Assembly (NCBI GenBank): GCA_017794925.1
Contig: CP051238.1
Location: forward strand, 1,729,137-1,793,136
DNA length: 64,000 nt
Reading direction: 5' to 3'
DNA from: Aestuariibacter sp.
Lineage (GTDB): Bacteria; Pseudomonadota; Gammaproteobacteria; Enterobacterales; Alteromonadaceae
Position numbers and translations under genes: made by a program. Positions 35,829 through 44,343 of the stretch are shown here, piece by piece. The notes under the pieces are model-generated. The model was given only the letters and a program-made list of their open reading frames with translations. It was not told the DNA's origin and searched no databases. Every line of letters begins with the position of its first letter. The first letter of the stretch is position 1.

Positions 35829-37868
35829 ATGCGCTGGAAAATTAAGGCATTCGTGTTCTGCGAACAACAACAGTCCTTATCGGATGAGCACAATTCGGTT
35901 CGCATTGAACCCATGATGTGTGAGTTACTGGCTTACTTTTGTCGTCATCAGGGCAGTGTTGTCAGCAAGGAACAATTGCTGGATGAGGTTTGGCATGGCC
36001 GCTTTGTTAGTGACAATACGGTTAGTAAACTGGTCACTAAACTCAGAAAAGCACTACAAGATGATGCCCGAAACCCTGAGTATATTGTTACTATTCCTAA
36101 GCGGGGGTACCGCTTTATTGCTTCTGCTGTACAAATAGATGAGGCGACGGCACCTGAAGACGGTGCTTACAGCGTAGAAGCCACATCTTCCTATTCCCTG
36201 AGAACGCTAATAGCGGTGATGGCACTGGTTTGTGTTGCTGTTGCCTGGTGGCTGTTGTCACCTAACTCTGAATCAACTGCAATTACCACAGCTAAAGCGA
36301 TTACATCAGACCGTGGTAGTGAGGATTTTCCCGCCTTTTCACCCGATGGAAAAAGACTGGCGTATATGCATCATGATGGTGACAGATTCAGGCTGTTGGT
36401 GAAACAATTGGACACAGGGGAAACCGTTGAAGTAAATCATGGTGATGGTATTGGTGTGGGACCAGGTTACTGGAATGACACTGGTTCTAAGCTGGTGTAT
36501 CTCGTTGCGACCAGCGAGCGATGCCAGTACTTTACTCGCGAGTTTAACGGCATCATTATGTCTGAGCCGCAGTTAATTCATACCTGTAATACGGGTAGCT
36601 ACGGTGGCGTGAAATTTACACACGACGATAATGTTGTCGTGTTTGCTGAATCACCCGGTCAGGAAAAACCCTATTCACTATACCGCTTAGTGATAGATAC
36701 CGGTGAAATACAGTGGCTCCCGCAACCCGAACTGCATCTTGGTGGAAACAGTCAGTTTGATATTCACCCCTTTGAAAACAAACTATTGATCTCCTCGCCT
36801 GATGAAAATCAATGGGAAGGGTTTTACCAACTCGACATGGACTCTCAGGAATTAACACTGTTGTTTCGTTTAAATGCCTATATTTGCTGTGGAATTTGGT
36901 CTCATGATGGTGAACATGTGGTGCTAATGGGAGAACATCCTGCCCGGGAGATAATTCAATATGATCTAACCGGCAAACATAAAACTGTATTGTTTGTAGG
37001 GCCCCAACAAATACGTCGTCCCAAACGCCATAGCAATGGTGTTGATTATACGTTTTCAGCCTATACCTACGACCTGAATGTCGACGCGTACTCAATATCG
37101 GGTAAACAGTCCAGATCCCTGTTAAATGACACGTTTGACGAGAGACTGCCTGTGTTCTCACCACAATCTGATCGCGTAGCCTATATCAGCTTAACGACGG
37201 GGAGCGAAGAGCTCTGGCTGTATGACCTTCAAACGGGTATGAAGAGTAAAATCACTGAATTTGCGGATGGCAGACATTACGTTGATTTAGCCTGGTCTCC
37301 CGATGAAAAGCATGTTGCGGCGCTGACCTTAAACGCGATCCATATCATCGATTTGCAAAGCGGTCATTCCAAAGTACTGCCCGTGCCGGAAAAGGAATTG
37401 CGGGGTATTTCATTTAAGTCGCCGTCTGAACTGGCTTTCAGCGTGCGGATGGGGGAGCGTTGGCAAGTCGTTGTATTCAATTTGAACAGCAATGCCATGT
37501 TCCGTCTTGATCCTCAATGGCAAAGCGTACAGTTTGATATTTCCCCGGCTAATTGGTTGTGGGTGAATCAACAGCAAGAATGGTTTCAGGGCGAGGACGC
37601 AGAGCCACTGGCGATGCCTGGGAAGTCGCTGTCTCCCTTTTTAGGCCGGCAATTTGCTGTTAAAAAATCAGGTGACGTGCTTGCTGTTTTTGATTGGTCG
37701 GATGGGCAGCTCGAGGTATATAAAACTGGAAGTACGATTCCAATTGCAACACTGGAGAGCCAGACGGGCCACTTTTCTGTTAGCGATGATTCCGTATTAA
37801 TAAATCGCAGGGCATCGGCATTAATTAGCAGTGATATCTACCAGACATATCAGGTGTCAGGGCATTGA
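35829..37868 (+). CDS. Membrane-bound winged-helix regulator with TolB-like beta-propeller sensor (CadC/ToxR-like)
   Basis: 679 residues. Residues ~3-97 are an OmpR-type winged-helix domain (VRIEPMMCELLAYFC, VSKEQLLDEVWHGRFVSDNTVSKLVTKLRKAL, VTIPKRGYRFIA); ~122-146 a single TM helix; 155-679 a periplasmic beta-propeller with TolB/PD40-like blades (DFPAFSPDGKRLAYMH, LPVFSPQSDRVAYISL, AWSPDEKHVAAL). This is the one-component transmembrane design of CadC, in which the periplasmic part senses and the cytoplasmic part binds DNA. The AAGG site before it better fits an overlapping 8-codon frame (35819-35845). It probably controls itself and the divergent hydrolase gene. Confidence 0.88.
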   Translation: MRWKIKAFVFCEQQQSLSDEHNSVRIEPMMCELLAYFCRHQGSVVSKEQLLDEVWHGRFVSDNTVSKLVTKLRKALQDDARNPEYIVTIPKRGYRFIASAVQIDEATAPEDGAYSVEATSSYSLRTLIAVMALVCVAVAWWLLSPNSESTAITTAKAITSDRGSEDFPAFSPDGKRLAYMHHDGDRFRLLVKQLDTGETVEVNHGDGIGVGPGYWNDTGSKLVYLVATSERCQYFTREFNGIIMSEPQLIHTCNTGSYGGVKFTHDDNVVVFAESPGQEKPYSLYRLVIDTGEIQWLPQPELHLGGNSQFDIHPFENKLLISSPDENQWEGFYQLDMDSQELTLLFRLNAYICCGIWSHDGEHVVLMGEHPAREIIQYDLTGKHKTVLFVGPQQIRRPKRHSNGVDYTFSAYTYDLNVDAYSISGKQSRSLLNDTFDERLPVFSPQSDRVAYISLTTGSEELWLYDLQTGMKSKITEFADGRHYVDLAWSPDEKHVAALTLNAIHIIDLQSGHSKVLPVPEKELRGISFKSPSELAFSVRMGERWQVVVFNLNSNAMFRLDPQWQSVQFDISPANWLWVNQQQEWFQGEDAEPLAMPGKSLSPFLGRQFAVKKSGDVLAVFDWSDGQLEVYKTGSTIPIATLESQTGHFSVSDDSVLINRRASALISSDIYQTYQVSGH

Positions 37869-37932
37869 TAGGAATTGGTCAGCTGATTTTCCTAACGCCA
37901 GAAGAATTGATCGATGGGACATGACAAACAAA

Positions 37933-37957
37933 AAAGCCGAACGAGACGTTCGGCTTT
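37933..37957. terminator. Bidirectional intrinsic terminator between regulator and dsbA
   Basis: AAAGCCGAACG (37933-37943) pairs with CGTTCGGCTTT (37947-37957) through a 3-nt loop. An A-run lies on the left and Ts end the right arm, placed between two convergent genes. Confidence 0.85.
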
Positions 37958-37978
37958 ACTATTTATACAGGGATAAAC

Positions 37979-38605
37979 TTAGCTTTTCTTGGCTGCAAGG
38001 AAGTTAATTAAATCCAGGCGATCCTGCTCAGTCATATCACGGGTAAACTGTACTTTGTATTTACCGTTAACAATGAAGGTCGGTACTGAGCGAACCACAT
38101 TGCGGTAGTCATCGATAACCTTATTGTTCTTGGCCAACTGTGACTTAACGCCAAAGCTGTTCACCAGGCTGTCAAATTTCTCTCCATCCACGCCGTTGAT
38201 GACGAAGATGTTACGCAGGTCTTTCATGCCAGTGATAGTGGCACGCTGACGATGAATATAGTTGAAAATAGCACCGCTCAGCTGGTCTTCCTGCTTAAGC
38301 GCTTTGCCCAGCAACATCGCACGGGTTACGTCATCCTGAATCTCCTTACTGGTGTAAGGCATGAAGTTAACATGTACTTTTTCAAATTTTACGCCTTTGT
38401 CCAGCGCCGCTTTGAGTTTGACAATAAACGGTTCGGTGCGGTAGCAGTGCGGACACCAGTATGAGAAAAACTCAGCGACCTGAGGTTTTTCACTCAATGG
38501 CTTATCCAGTTCTTCATAGTGCTCGCCTTCTTGCCATTTTTCTGCGGCACACGCCTGTAGCGGTACCAGTAATACCAGCATTATCAACAATGCAAACTTC
38601 TTCAT
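37979..38605 (-). CDS. dsbA: Thiol:disulfide interchange protein DsbA
   Basis: 208 residues; signal peptide MKKFALLIMLVLLVPLQACA. Thioredoxin fold with active site CPHC at residues 51-54 (FFSYWCPHCYRTE), the inserted helical domain, and the cis-Pro loop VRSVPTFIVNGKY. It oxidises cysteine pairs of proteins entering the periplasm and is recharged by DsbB. In many gammaproteobacteria dsbA directly follows srkA; here btuB and its riboswitch lie between them. Confidence 0.95.
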   Translation of the reverse strand: MKKFALLIMLVLLVPLQACAAEKWQEGEHYEELDKPLSEKPQVAEFFSYWCPHCYRTEPFIVKLKAALDKGVKFEKVHVNFMPYTSKEIQDDVTRAMLLGKALKQEDQLSGAIFNYIHRQRATITGMKDLRNIFVINGVDGEKFDSLVNSFGVKSQLAKNNKVIDDYRNVVRSVPTFIVNGKYKVQFTRDMTEQDRLDLINFLAAKKS

Positions 38606-38711
38606 TCCTGTTTACTTCCTTCGTCAAGCTATGGAAAGTGCTGAGATTATCACAAGGGCTTTGCTACGCCTAGTCGCGAGCGACCAGGCGAATATTGTTG
38701 TCGGCAAGCCG

Positions 38712-40619
38712 TTAGAATGAATAGCGCGTGTGCGCCAGAATTCTACGGTTGCTACCCTGATACCCAACGATGTCTTCAAACGATTCATCCAACGCGTTAT
38801 CAATGCGCAATCCTAACTGCCAGTTGCTATCGACTTTGTAATCGATGTTCGCTGTTGTCAGCCAGTATGGTTTTAAACCCAGCGTTTGCGCACTGGCCGG
38901 CCACGGCGGATAGAACGTATCCAAACGCGTGCCTGTGTAGGCAGCCTTAATATAAGCAGACAAACCCTGAACGGGGAATGAATAGCTCGCAGATACCGAT
39001 CCTGTGTGATGTGGTCTGCGCAACTCAATGGTTTCGAGCGCGCCCTGGGATGCATCGAGATAACTGTAGTGTGCGGTCAGGCTGACATCATCAGTACGCC
39101 ATTGCGCAGAGGCTTCAAATCCATCGCGACGTGATTTTTGGCTGGCATTTTGTGCTGTGTACATACCGCTGTTTGTGTCATACACAAAGCCCTGGATTTC
39201 ATCTTCAAGGCGCGTTGAAAATACACTCAGTTGCAGCGAAATATTCGCAGGCAACACAATGTCAGCTCCCACTTCTACTTCACGGCTCTGTTCTGGCAGC
39301 AGGGCAGGGTTGCCGATAAACGTTGAAGGGTAGTAGCCATACAGCTCGGTAAAGTTGGGTGTCTTCACTGCCTGGCCTAAGCTGACAAAGACCTTTATTT
39401 TGTCGGTCACAGCGTAACGGGCGCCAGCGCGGTAACTCCATGCCCGGCTAAATCGTTCGTTGTCGTCGTAACGTACACTGAATTGGGTATCCAGCGTATC
39501 GGTGCCTAACCCGGTCAGTTCTGCGAATACACTGCTGGTACTGTCCTGACCGCGATAGTTAGGGTCGTCCCAGCCTACAGGACCGCTTTGCTCAAATTCG
39601 CGGCGCAGATATTCGCTACCCACAGCCAGTACGGCGTCTTCAAAAGAGACAAAATGTGTCCAGGTCAGCTGTTTACGTTCGCCCTGAGTACCGCCTGCAT
39701 CGAAGCCGTCGGTGGTATTGGCGTTTTCATTGCGATTGTATTGTAAGCTCAATACGCTGCTATAAGGCAGATTGGAGGCTTCAAATTGCCAGTTTAGCTG
39801 TGCTGAAAGCTGCTCTCCGTTGGTGACATTGTCGGCATCTGCAGGAAGGCCTGTCGTCACATAATCCACACCGTCGTATTCGTTGGTGTAGTCGACATAG
39901 CGAACTTTTGCATCGAGACTGTGTTGACTGGCTGCCTGCCATTGCACACCAGCATTTAACGTAGTGTTCTCGTAGCCATCTCGTTCCGAACCAGTGCGGG
40001 ACACGTTGTCACCCGCCGTATCAAGAGTACTGGCAGACACATTTGCCTGAAAATTTTTGCCGCGGTGACTGGCTGATGCAGAGGCTCTGTAAGTGTCTGC
40101 ATTCCCGGCGCCTGCTGAGACGCTGACTGCAGAATCAGACTGATTTGCCGCGCTGGTGGTGATGCTTAACACACCTGCTACAGCACCGCTGCCCCATAGC
40201 GCACTTTGTGCACCACGGAATAATTCTATACGTACAATGTTGGCTGACGTTAAATGTGCAAAATCGAATAAGCTACCCTGGCTTATGTCGTTGGCAACCA
40301 CACCGTTGATGAGGACTAATAAGTGGTTTGTTTCACTGCCACGCAAACGCAGTTCGGTCAGTGAACCAGGACTACCTGACTGGCTTATACTGATACCCGG
40401 CAGGCCGCGTAACAAGTCGGTAATCTGACTTGCTCCGGATGCCTGAATATCCTGCTCCGTCAAAACGGTCACGGATGCCGCTAGTTTATCGATAGATAAT
40501 GCGGTACGGGAACCGGTAACAGTAATCGTTTCTACCGGGGTCGTATTGGCAATTGATGAGGCTGAGAAGCCCGCAGTGCACGCAAGTGCTACGGCGTAAG
40601 AAAGTGTACGAATGGTCAT
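38712..40619 (-). CDS. btuB: TonB-dependent vitamin B12 receptor BtuB
   Basis: 635 residues. Signal peptide MTIRTLSYAVALACTAGFSASSIA, TonB box region VETITVTGSR (about 29-38), plug domain (DLLRGLPGISISQSGSPG, LRLRGSETNHLLVLINGV), 22-strand barrel and terminal Phe. The BtuB assignment is supported by a complete cobalamin riboswitch in its leader. It imports cobalamin across the outer membrane with TonB energy. No btuCDF genes are in the window. Confidence 0.94.
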   Translation of the reverse strand: MTIRTLSYAVALACTAGFSASSIANTTPVETITVTGSRTALSIDKLAASVTVLTEQDIQASGASQITDLLRGLPGISISQSGSPGSLTELRLRGSETNHLLVLINGVVANDISQGSLFDFAHLTSANIVRIELFRGAQSALWGSGAVAGVLSITTSAANQSDSAVSVSAGAGNADTYRASASASHRGKNFQANVSASTLDTAGDNVSRTGSERDGYENTTLNAGVQWQAASQHSLDAKVRYVDYTNEYDGVDYVTTGLPADADNVTNGEQLSAQLNWQFEASNLPYSSVLSLQYNRNENANTTDGFDAGGTQGERKQLTWTHFVSFEDAVLAVGSEYLRREFEQSGPVGWDDPNYRGQDSTSSVFAELTGLGTDTLDTQFSVRYDDNERFSRAWSYRAGARYAVTDKIKVFVSLGQAVKTPNFTELYGYYPSTFIGNPALLPEQSREVEVGADIVLPANISLQLSVFSTRLEDEIQGFVYDTNSGMYTAQNASQKSRRDGFEASAQWRTDDVSLTAHYSYLDASQGALETIELRRPHHTGSVSASYSFPVQGLSAYIKAAYTGTRLDTFYPPWPASAQTLGLKPYWLTTANIDYKVDSNWQLGLRIDNALDESFEDIVGYQGSNRRILAHTRYSF

Positions 40620-40634
40620 ATAAAGCTCTCTGTT

Positions 40635-40653
40635 AGCACTCCCTCCGAGTGCT
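40635..40653 (-). promoter_or_regulatory. Hairpin displaying GGAGG in the btuB leader (likely expression platform)
   Basis: On the btuB mRNA AGCACTC-GGAGG-GAGTGCT forms a perfect 7-bp stem whose loop is the consensus Shine-Dalgarno sequence, just before GAGAG and the ATG at 40619. It is a plausible element through which the upstream aptamer changes ribosome access. Confidence 0.55.
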
Positions 40654-40694
40654 GAGATGAATTCTTCGGCGCTAATTTATTACACCGAGCCTGC

Positions 40695-40872
40695 ACGGGC
40701 CGGTCTCCGGGCTTTCAAACACGCTATGGCGTGCGTCCCGCCTTCCCGGCAAAGCCGGTGGCATGTTGGGAACACAATGTGGAGATTGCTTGATTACCGT
40801 TGCGGGGGCAGCGTAAGACTTTAACTTACTTCCCGATTATCCCAGCGCGTATAAGGCTGGGCACCTGTGTTG
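40695..40872 (-). ncRNA. Cobalamin riboswitch aptamer
   Basis: Read on the minus strand, the leader contains CAGGTGCCCAGCC at its start, the conserved core GCTGCCCCCGCAACGGTA (about 40795-40813), and the B12-box-like segment AAGCCCGGAGACCGGCC near 40697-40713. Order and spacing are those of the cobalamin aptamer family. It sits directly upstream of btuB, the standard target; adenosylcobalamin binding should lower btuB expression. The transcript would start near 40872. Confidence 0.93.
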
Positions 40873-40906
40873 GCGGCAATTATAAGAGGATGGAATTAAA
40901 AGTAAA
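40872..40906 (-). promoter_or_regulatory. Sigma-70 type promoter for the btuB riboswitch leader
   Basis: On the minus strand TTTACT (-35, 40906-40901) and a perfect TATAAT (-10, 40884-40879) are separated by 16 bp, placing the transcript start just before the aptamer. Confidence 0.75.
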
Positions 40907-40960
40907 TCTATTATGCGAGAATGCCTGAAATGCAGGCTTCTGGCTGCACTGAGTTCACAA

Positions 40961-41938
40961 TTAATACTGTGGTGTTAGTGACAATGGCGGCTCATGCAAG
41001 GCAGAGAATTGCTCTTTCAGTGCCAGGACTTGTTGTTCCCAGTACTTTAGTTCGCCAAACCATGGAAAGGCTCTTGGAAACGCAGGGTCCTGCCAGCGAT
41101 CAGAAAGCCAGGCCATGTAATGAATCATGCGCATCGCACGGAGCGGTTCTATTAACGCTAACTCGCGGTTGTCGAAGTCACAGAATTCTTCATAAGCTTC
41201 CAGCATGGTTTCCAATTGCAGCATTTGCTGTGGGCGATCGCCACTTAGCATCATCCACAAGTCCTGAACCGCGGGGCCCATTCTGCAATCGTCCATATCA
41301 ACAAAGGTGGGGCCATCACGCCACAGGATATTTCCGGCATGGCAATCACCGTGGAGCCTGATAGCACTGGTTGGGTGATATTGCGCTTTAGTGAGTTCGA
41401 TGACCTGATCGAGAATGGTAAAAAACGCCGTTCTTAAACCGTCAGGAAGTAATTCACTGTTTTCCAGGGTTTGTCGGGGACGGGTCAAAAAGCTTTCGGT
41501 GTCCAGTGTTGGGCGGTGTGCGAAGGCTTTGCTTCCTGCCACTTTGTGCATACGTCCGATAAACCGGCCCATCCACTCCAAATGATCCAGATTATCCAGC
41601 TCAAACTGGCGTCCGCCAGCAGACGGAAAAAGGGCAAAACGATATTGTTCGGCGTAATGCAGAGACTGGCCGTTGTGCAAGCACGGCGCAACAATAGGGA
41701 TTTCAGCGTCAGCCAGTTCATGACTGAACTGGTGTTCTTCAAGAATTTGCGCATCAGTCCAGCGTTGCGGACGGTAAAACTTCACAACAAAACGCTGTTG
41801 TTCGTCACTGATAAACTGATAGACACGGTTTTCGTAGCTGTTTAGCGCAAGCAGACCCGATTGTGGAAAAATGCCGCACTGTTCAAGTGCGGCAAGTATG
41901 GTATCGGGTGACAGCGCAGCAAAAGTAAAGTCACTCAC
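40961..41938 (-). CDS. srkA: Stress response kinase A (YihE/RdoA family)
   Basis: 325 residues, near the 328 of E. coli SrkA. Protein-kinase-like (APH) fold: NSYENRVYQF as nucleotide loop, FVVKFYRP with the conserved Lys, catalytic loop IRLHGDCHAGNILW, and FVDMDDC for metal binding. A Ser/Thr kinase that protects cells against stress-induced death. Usually paired with dsbA downstream; here that pairing is interrupted by btuB. It starts 11 bp after ccoG, so the two may be co-transcribed. Confidence 0.92.
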   Translation of the reverse strand: MSDFTFAALSPDTILAALEQCGIFPQSGLLALNSYENRVYQFISDEQQRFVVKFYRPQRWTDAQILEEHQFSHELADAEIPIVAPCLHNGQSLHYAEQYRFALFPSAGGRQFELDNLDHLEWMGRFIGRMHKVAGSKAFAHRPTLDTESFLTRPRQTLENSELLPDGLRTAFFTILDQVIELTKAQYHPTSAIRLHGDCHAGNILWRDGPTFVDMDDCRMGPAVQDLWMMLSGDRPQQMLQLETMLEAYEEFCDFDNRELALIEPLRAMRMIHYMAWLSDRWQDPAFPRAFPWFGELKYWEQQVLALKEQFSALHEPPLSLTPQY

Positions 41939-41949
41939 AGAATAATTGG

Positions 41950-43383
41950 TTACCGGTAGAGGAATTTCGTTGGTTCAAGGACCTCTACAATACTGCCATC
42001 CTGCTCGGTAGTCGAGACATGGAAGTAGATTTCAGTAACCCGACCGTCAAGGTTGTATGGATCAGTGGCGATAGACACCGGCAAACTAAACACTTCGCCG
42101 CCTTCTACTGTTACCACTTGCTCACCAATAAAGTCGTACTCTGGTAAGCCTTCAACTTTAATCGTGTAAGTATACCGGGTTTGGGATTTATTGAGTACTT
42201 TCAGGGTATACACGTTCTCGATGAGGCCATCGTTGTTTTCCCGGTACAGTGAGTTTCTGTCGCGAATAATATCGACTTCCAGCGGAATACGTGTGGCAAT
42301 ATCCGCAATTAGCAGCCCCACCATGACCAGAAGAACCACAAAATAGCCAATCAGTTTGGGGCGTACAATATGGGTTTTGCCGCCGTTGAGCTGATGTTCT
42401 GAAGTAAAGCTGATCAGGCCTTTGGGATAATCCATTTTTTCCATTACGCCGTTACAGGCATCTACGCAGGCGCCGCAGTTAATGCACTCGTACTGTAGTC
42501 CGTTGCGAATATCGATACCGGTAGGACACACCTGTACACACAGGTTACAGTCAATACATTCTCCCAGACCTTTTTCGGCCAGGTCGGAATGGGCCAGCTT
42601 ACGGGGTCTTGGACCGCGTTTTTCACCACGCGTCGGGTCGTAAGACACGGTAAAGGTATCTTTGTCGAACATTGCAGACTGGAAACGTGCATAAGGGCAC
42701 ATGTGAGTACACATGATTTCGCGCATCCATCCTGCATTTCCGTAGGTACATACGGTGAAAAAGATTATCGAGAATGTTGCCCAGAAGCTGGCGTCAAAGG
42801 TAAAGAAATCGATAAATAAGGGACCGATGGGCGTGAAGTACCCAACGAATGTTAGCGCGGTAAGAAGTGCCACAGCCACCCAAGCTGTGTGTTTAGCGGT
42901 TTTACGAAGAAATTTATCGAGGTCCATGGACCGCTCATCCAGTTTCATCCGCTTATTTCGATTACCTTCAAACTTTTCTTCAAACCAAACATAAATATAG
43001 GTCCAGGTTGTTTGAGGGCACATAAAACCGCACCAAACTCGGCCTGCAAAGGTAGTAATAAAGAACAGGGCAAACGCAGATACAATAAAAATGTATGCCA
43101 ATAACGTGAGGTCCTGGGGCCACAACGTCAGAGAAAAGATGGTAAAGCGCTGGTCAATAATGTTAAGCAGAATAGCCTGATGACCGTCGTATTGAATCCA
43201 GGGGAAAACAGCGAAAATAGCAATAAAAAAGAAGCCGAATAGTCGTCTGAAATTCTCTAGGGGTCCTTGAACTGCCCGAACATAAATACGGCTGCGAGGC
43301 GTATATTTTTTTGCCTCTTTATTGCCTTCGGGTTTGTGAACTTTTACCGGGGTAACGTTTTTCACCGGAATTTGATCGTTCAT
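41950..43383 (-). CDS. ccoG: Cytochrome c oxidase accessory protein CcoG (FixG/RdxA family)
   Basis: 477 residues. N-terminal membrane helices (about 40-65, 85-110, 160-180, 195-215), FAGRVWCGFMCPQTTWT, then two 4Fe-4S clusters CIDCNLCVQVCPTG and CINCGACVDACNG. Another helix (~345-363) precedes a C-terminal periplasmic Ig-like domain. CcoG is a copper reductase that assists cbb3-type oxidase assembly. The rest of the cbb3 operon is not in the window. An FNR/Anr-like box lies about 70-80 bp upstream, fitting induction at low oxygen. Confidence 0.94.
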   Translation of the reverse strand: MNDQIPVKNVTPVKVHKPEGNKEAKKYTPRSRIYVRAVQGPLENFRRLFGFFFIAIFAVFPWIQYDGHQAILLNIIDQRFTIFSLTLWPQDLTLLAYIFIVSAFALFFITTFAGRVWCGFMCPQTTWTYIYVWFEEKFEGNRNKRMKLDERSMDLDKFLRKTAKHTAWVAVALLTALTFVGYFTPIGPLFIDFFTFDASFWATFSIIFFTVCTYGNAGWMREIMCTHMCPYARFQSAMFDKDTFTVSYDPTRGEKRGPRPRKLAHSDLAEKGLGECIDCNLCVQVCPTGIDIRNGLQYECINCGACVDACNGVMEKMDYPKGLISFTSEHQLNGGKTHIVRPKLIGYFVVLLVMVGLLIADIATRIPLEVDIIRDRNSLYRENNDGLIENVYTLKVLNKSQTRYTYTIKVEGLPEYDFIGEQVVTVEGGEVFSLPVSIATDPYNLDGRVTEIYFHVSTTEQDGSIVEVLEPTKFLYR

Positions 43384-43800
43384 TTGACTACCTTTTTATA
43401 TACAGAAATCGAGAATACGGCAGCAGTATACCAACAACATATTAATTTTAATTAATATAGATCAATCTCGCCGTTTTCTATCCTACAGGGATTCAATGCA
43501 TTGATTACTGAATGCCGGGTAAGTGTATACCACGGCTCACTTTCCCTCTATGCCACAATGGTATCAATAGCGCCGTGCTTCTGACCAGCCATTGCGTTGT
43601 TTCGCTTATATTCCGGGTCGTTCTGATGAAATGGGAAGTGGCAGCAGGTTTAACTAAACTATAACTAGGTATAAATCACACAACGTATTCATCTGAGAGA
43701 ATCGTGTACAGTTCATCATGTTGACCTGGATATTTTTGGCGCGCACCTGCGCGCTGATTTTTCAGGGTACTTAATTTAATTATTGGAGATTTGTATTCAC
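43384..43800. other. 417-bp intergenic region: FNR-like box, perfect palindrome and GC hairpin
   Basis: Between divergent ccoG and the next gene. It holds the FNR-like site (43452-43465), a perfect 12-bp palindrome TCAATGCATTGA (43493-43504), a weak promoter-like pair TTTAAC/TATAAA (43649-43675), and a GCGCGC-ACCT-GCGCGC hairpin followed by TGATTTTT (43739-43760). I see no supported gene in it; a short RNA or leader is possible. Confidence 0.6.
43452..43465 (-). promoter_or_regulatory. FNR/Anr-type box upstream of ccoG
   Basis: Minus strand reads TTGATCTATATTAA, matching TTGAT-N4-ATCAA in nine of ten specified bases. It lies 69-82 bp before the ccoG start, suitable for an activator site. Confidence 0.65.
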
Positions 43801-44196
43801 ATGTTTCGTTCATTTGCCATCGCTTTAGAAATTGCAGTGTTGGTGGTGATTTTACAGTTGCCATTTGTGCAGTATTTGCTGTCGGATGTTCAGGCGACCG
43901 TAAGTGAATGGATGACCGAGATCGCGCAAAGGGAAGAACGCGAGCAGCTCGCGGACATCTCAGCCAACCTGCAAGGCCATATTGAGGCTATGCGTCCTTA
44001 TCAACAGGAATACGTAGCCACTATACTTTCATCCCGGTTACAGCTCATGCAGTTTTACAGCAATTATTGTATGAACGATGATCATAACCCTTACGTATAT
44101 GGAGCAACCTTGCACTTGCTTTGCCAGGAAATACAACGCTCTCCTCTGTCCCACTCGGATAAGGAAGGGGCGGCTCAGTTAACTGCTGTGAAATAG
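43801..44196 (+). CDS. Single-helix membrane-anchored hypothetical protein
   Basis: 131 residues from ATG 43801; GGAGA lies 12 bases upstream, somewhat far, and TTG 43783 is an alternative. One hydrophobic helix (about 6-28, LEIAVLVVILQLPFVQYLL) is followed by a charged helical stretch (MTEIAQREEREQLADISANLQGHIEAM) and a C-terminal part with two cysteines. No family recognised. Probably inner-membrane anchored with a soluble helical domain. Confidence 0.6.
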   Translation: MFRSFAIALEIAVLVVILQLPFVQYLLSDVQATVSEWMTEIAQREEREQLADISANLQGHIEAMRPYQQEYVATILSSRLQLMQFYSNYCMNDDHNPYVYGATLHLLCQEIQRSPLSHSDKEGAAQLTAVK

Positions 44197-44343
44197 CCGC
44201 CTCAAAATCAACTTGACTGTTTGTCGGCTGTTCATGTTCTGTTAAGGATTAATATTTGACACTGAACGTCGAAAACATACACTTTGATCAGATGAATCAT
44301 AGTGCTTGTTGAATAGTCTGATATTCAGAACGGGAGAGCAATC

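Noticed and set aside
36616..37164. 182-codon open frame opposite the propeller regulator
   Set aside because: Antisense to a clear gene; composition is His/Arg/Cys-rich and unlike a folded protein.
40921..41361. Open frame of 146 codons opposite srkA
   Set aside because: It lies antisense to a well-conserved kinase gene, and its product is rich in Cys, His and Arg with no domain character.
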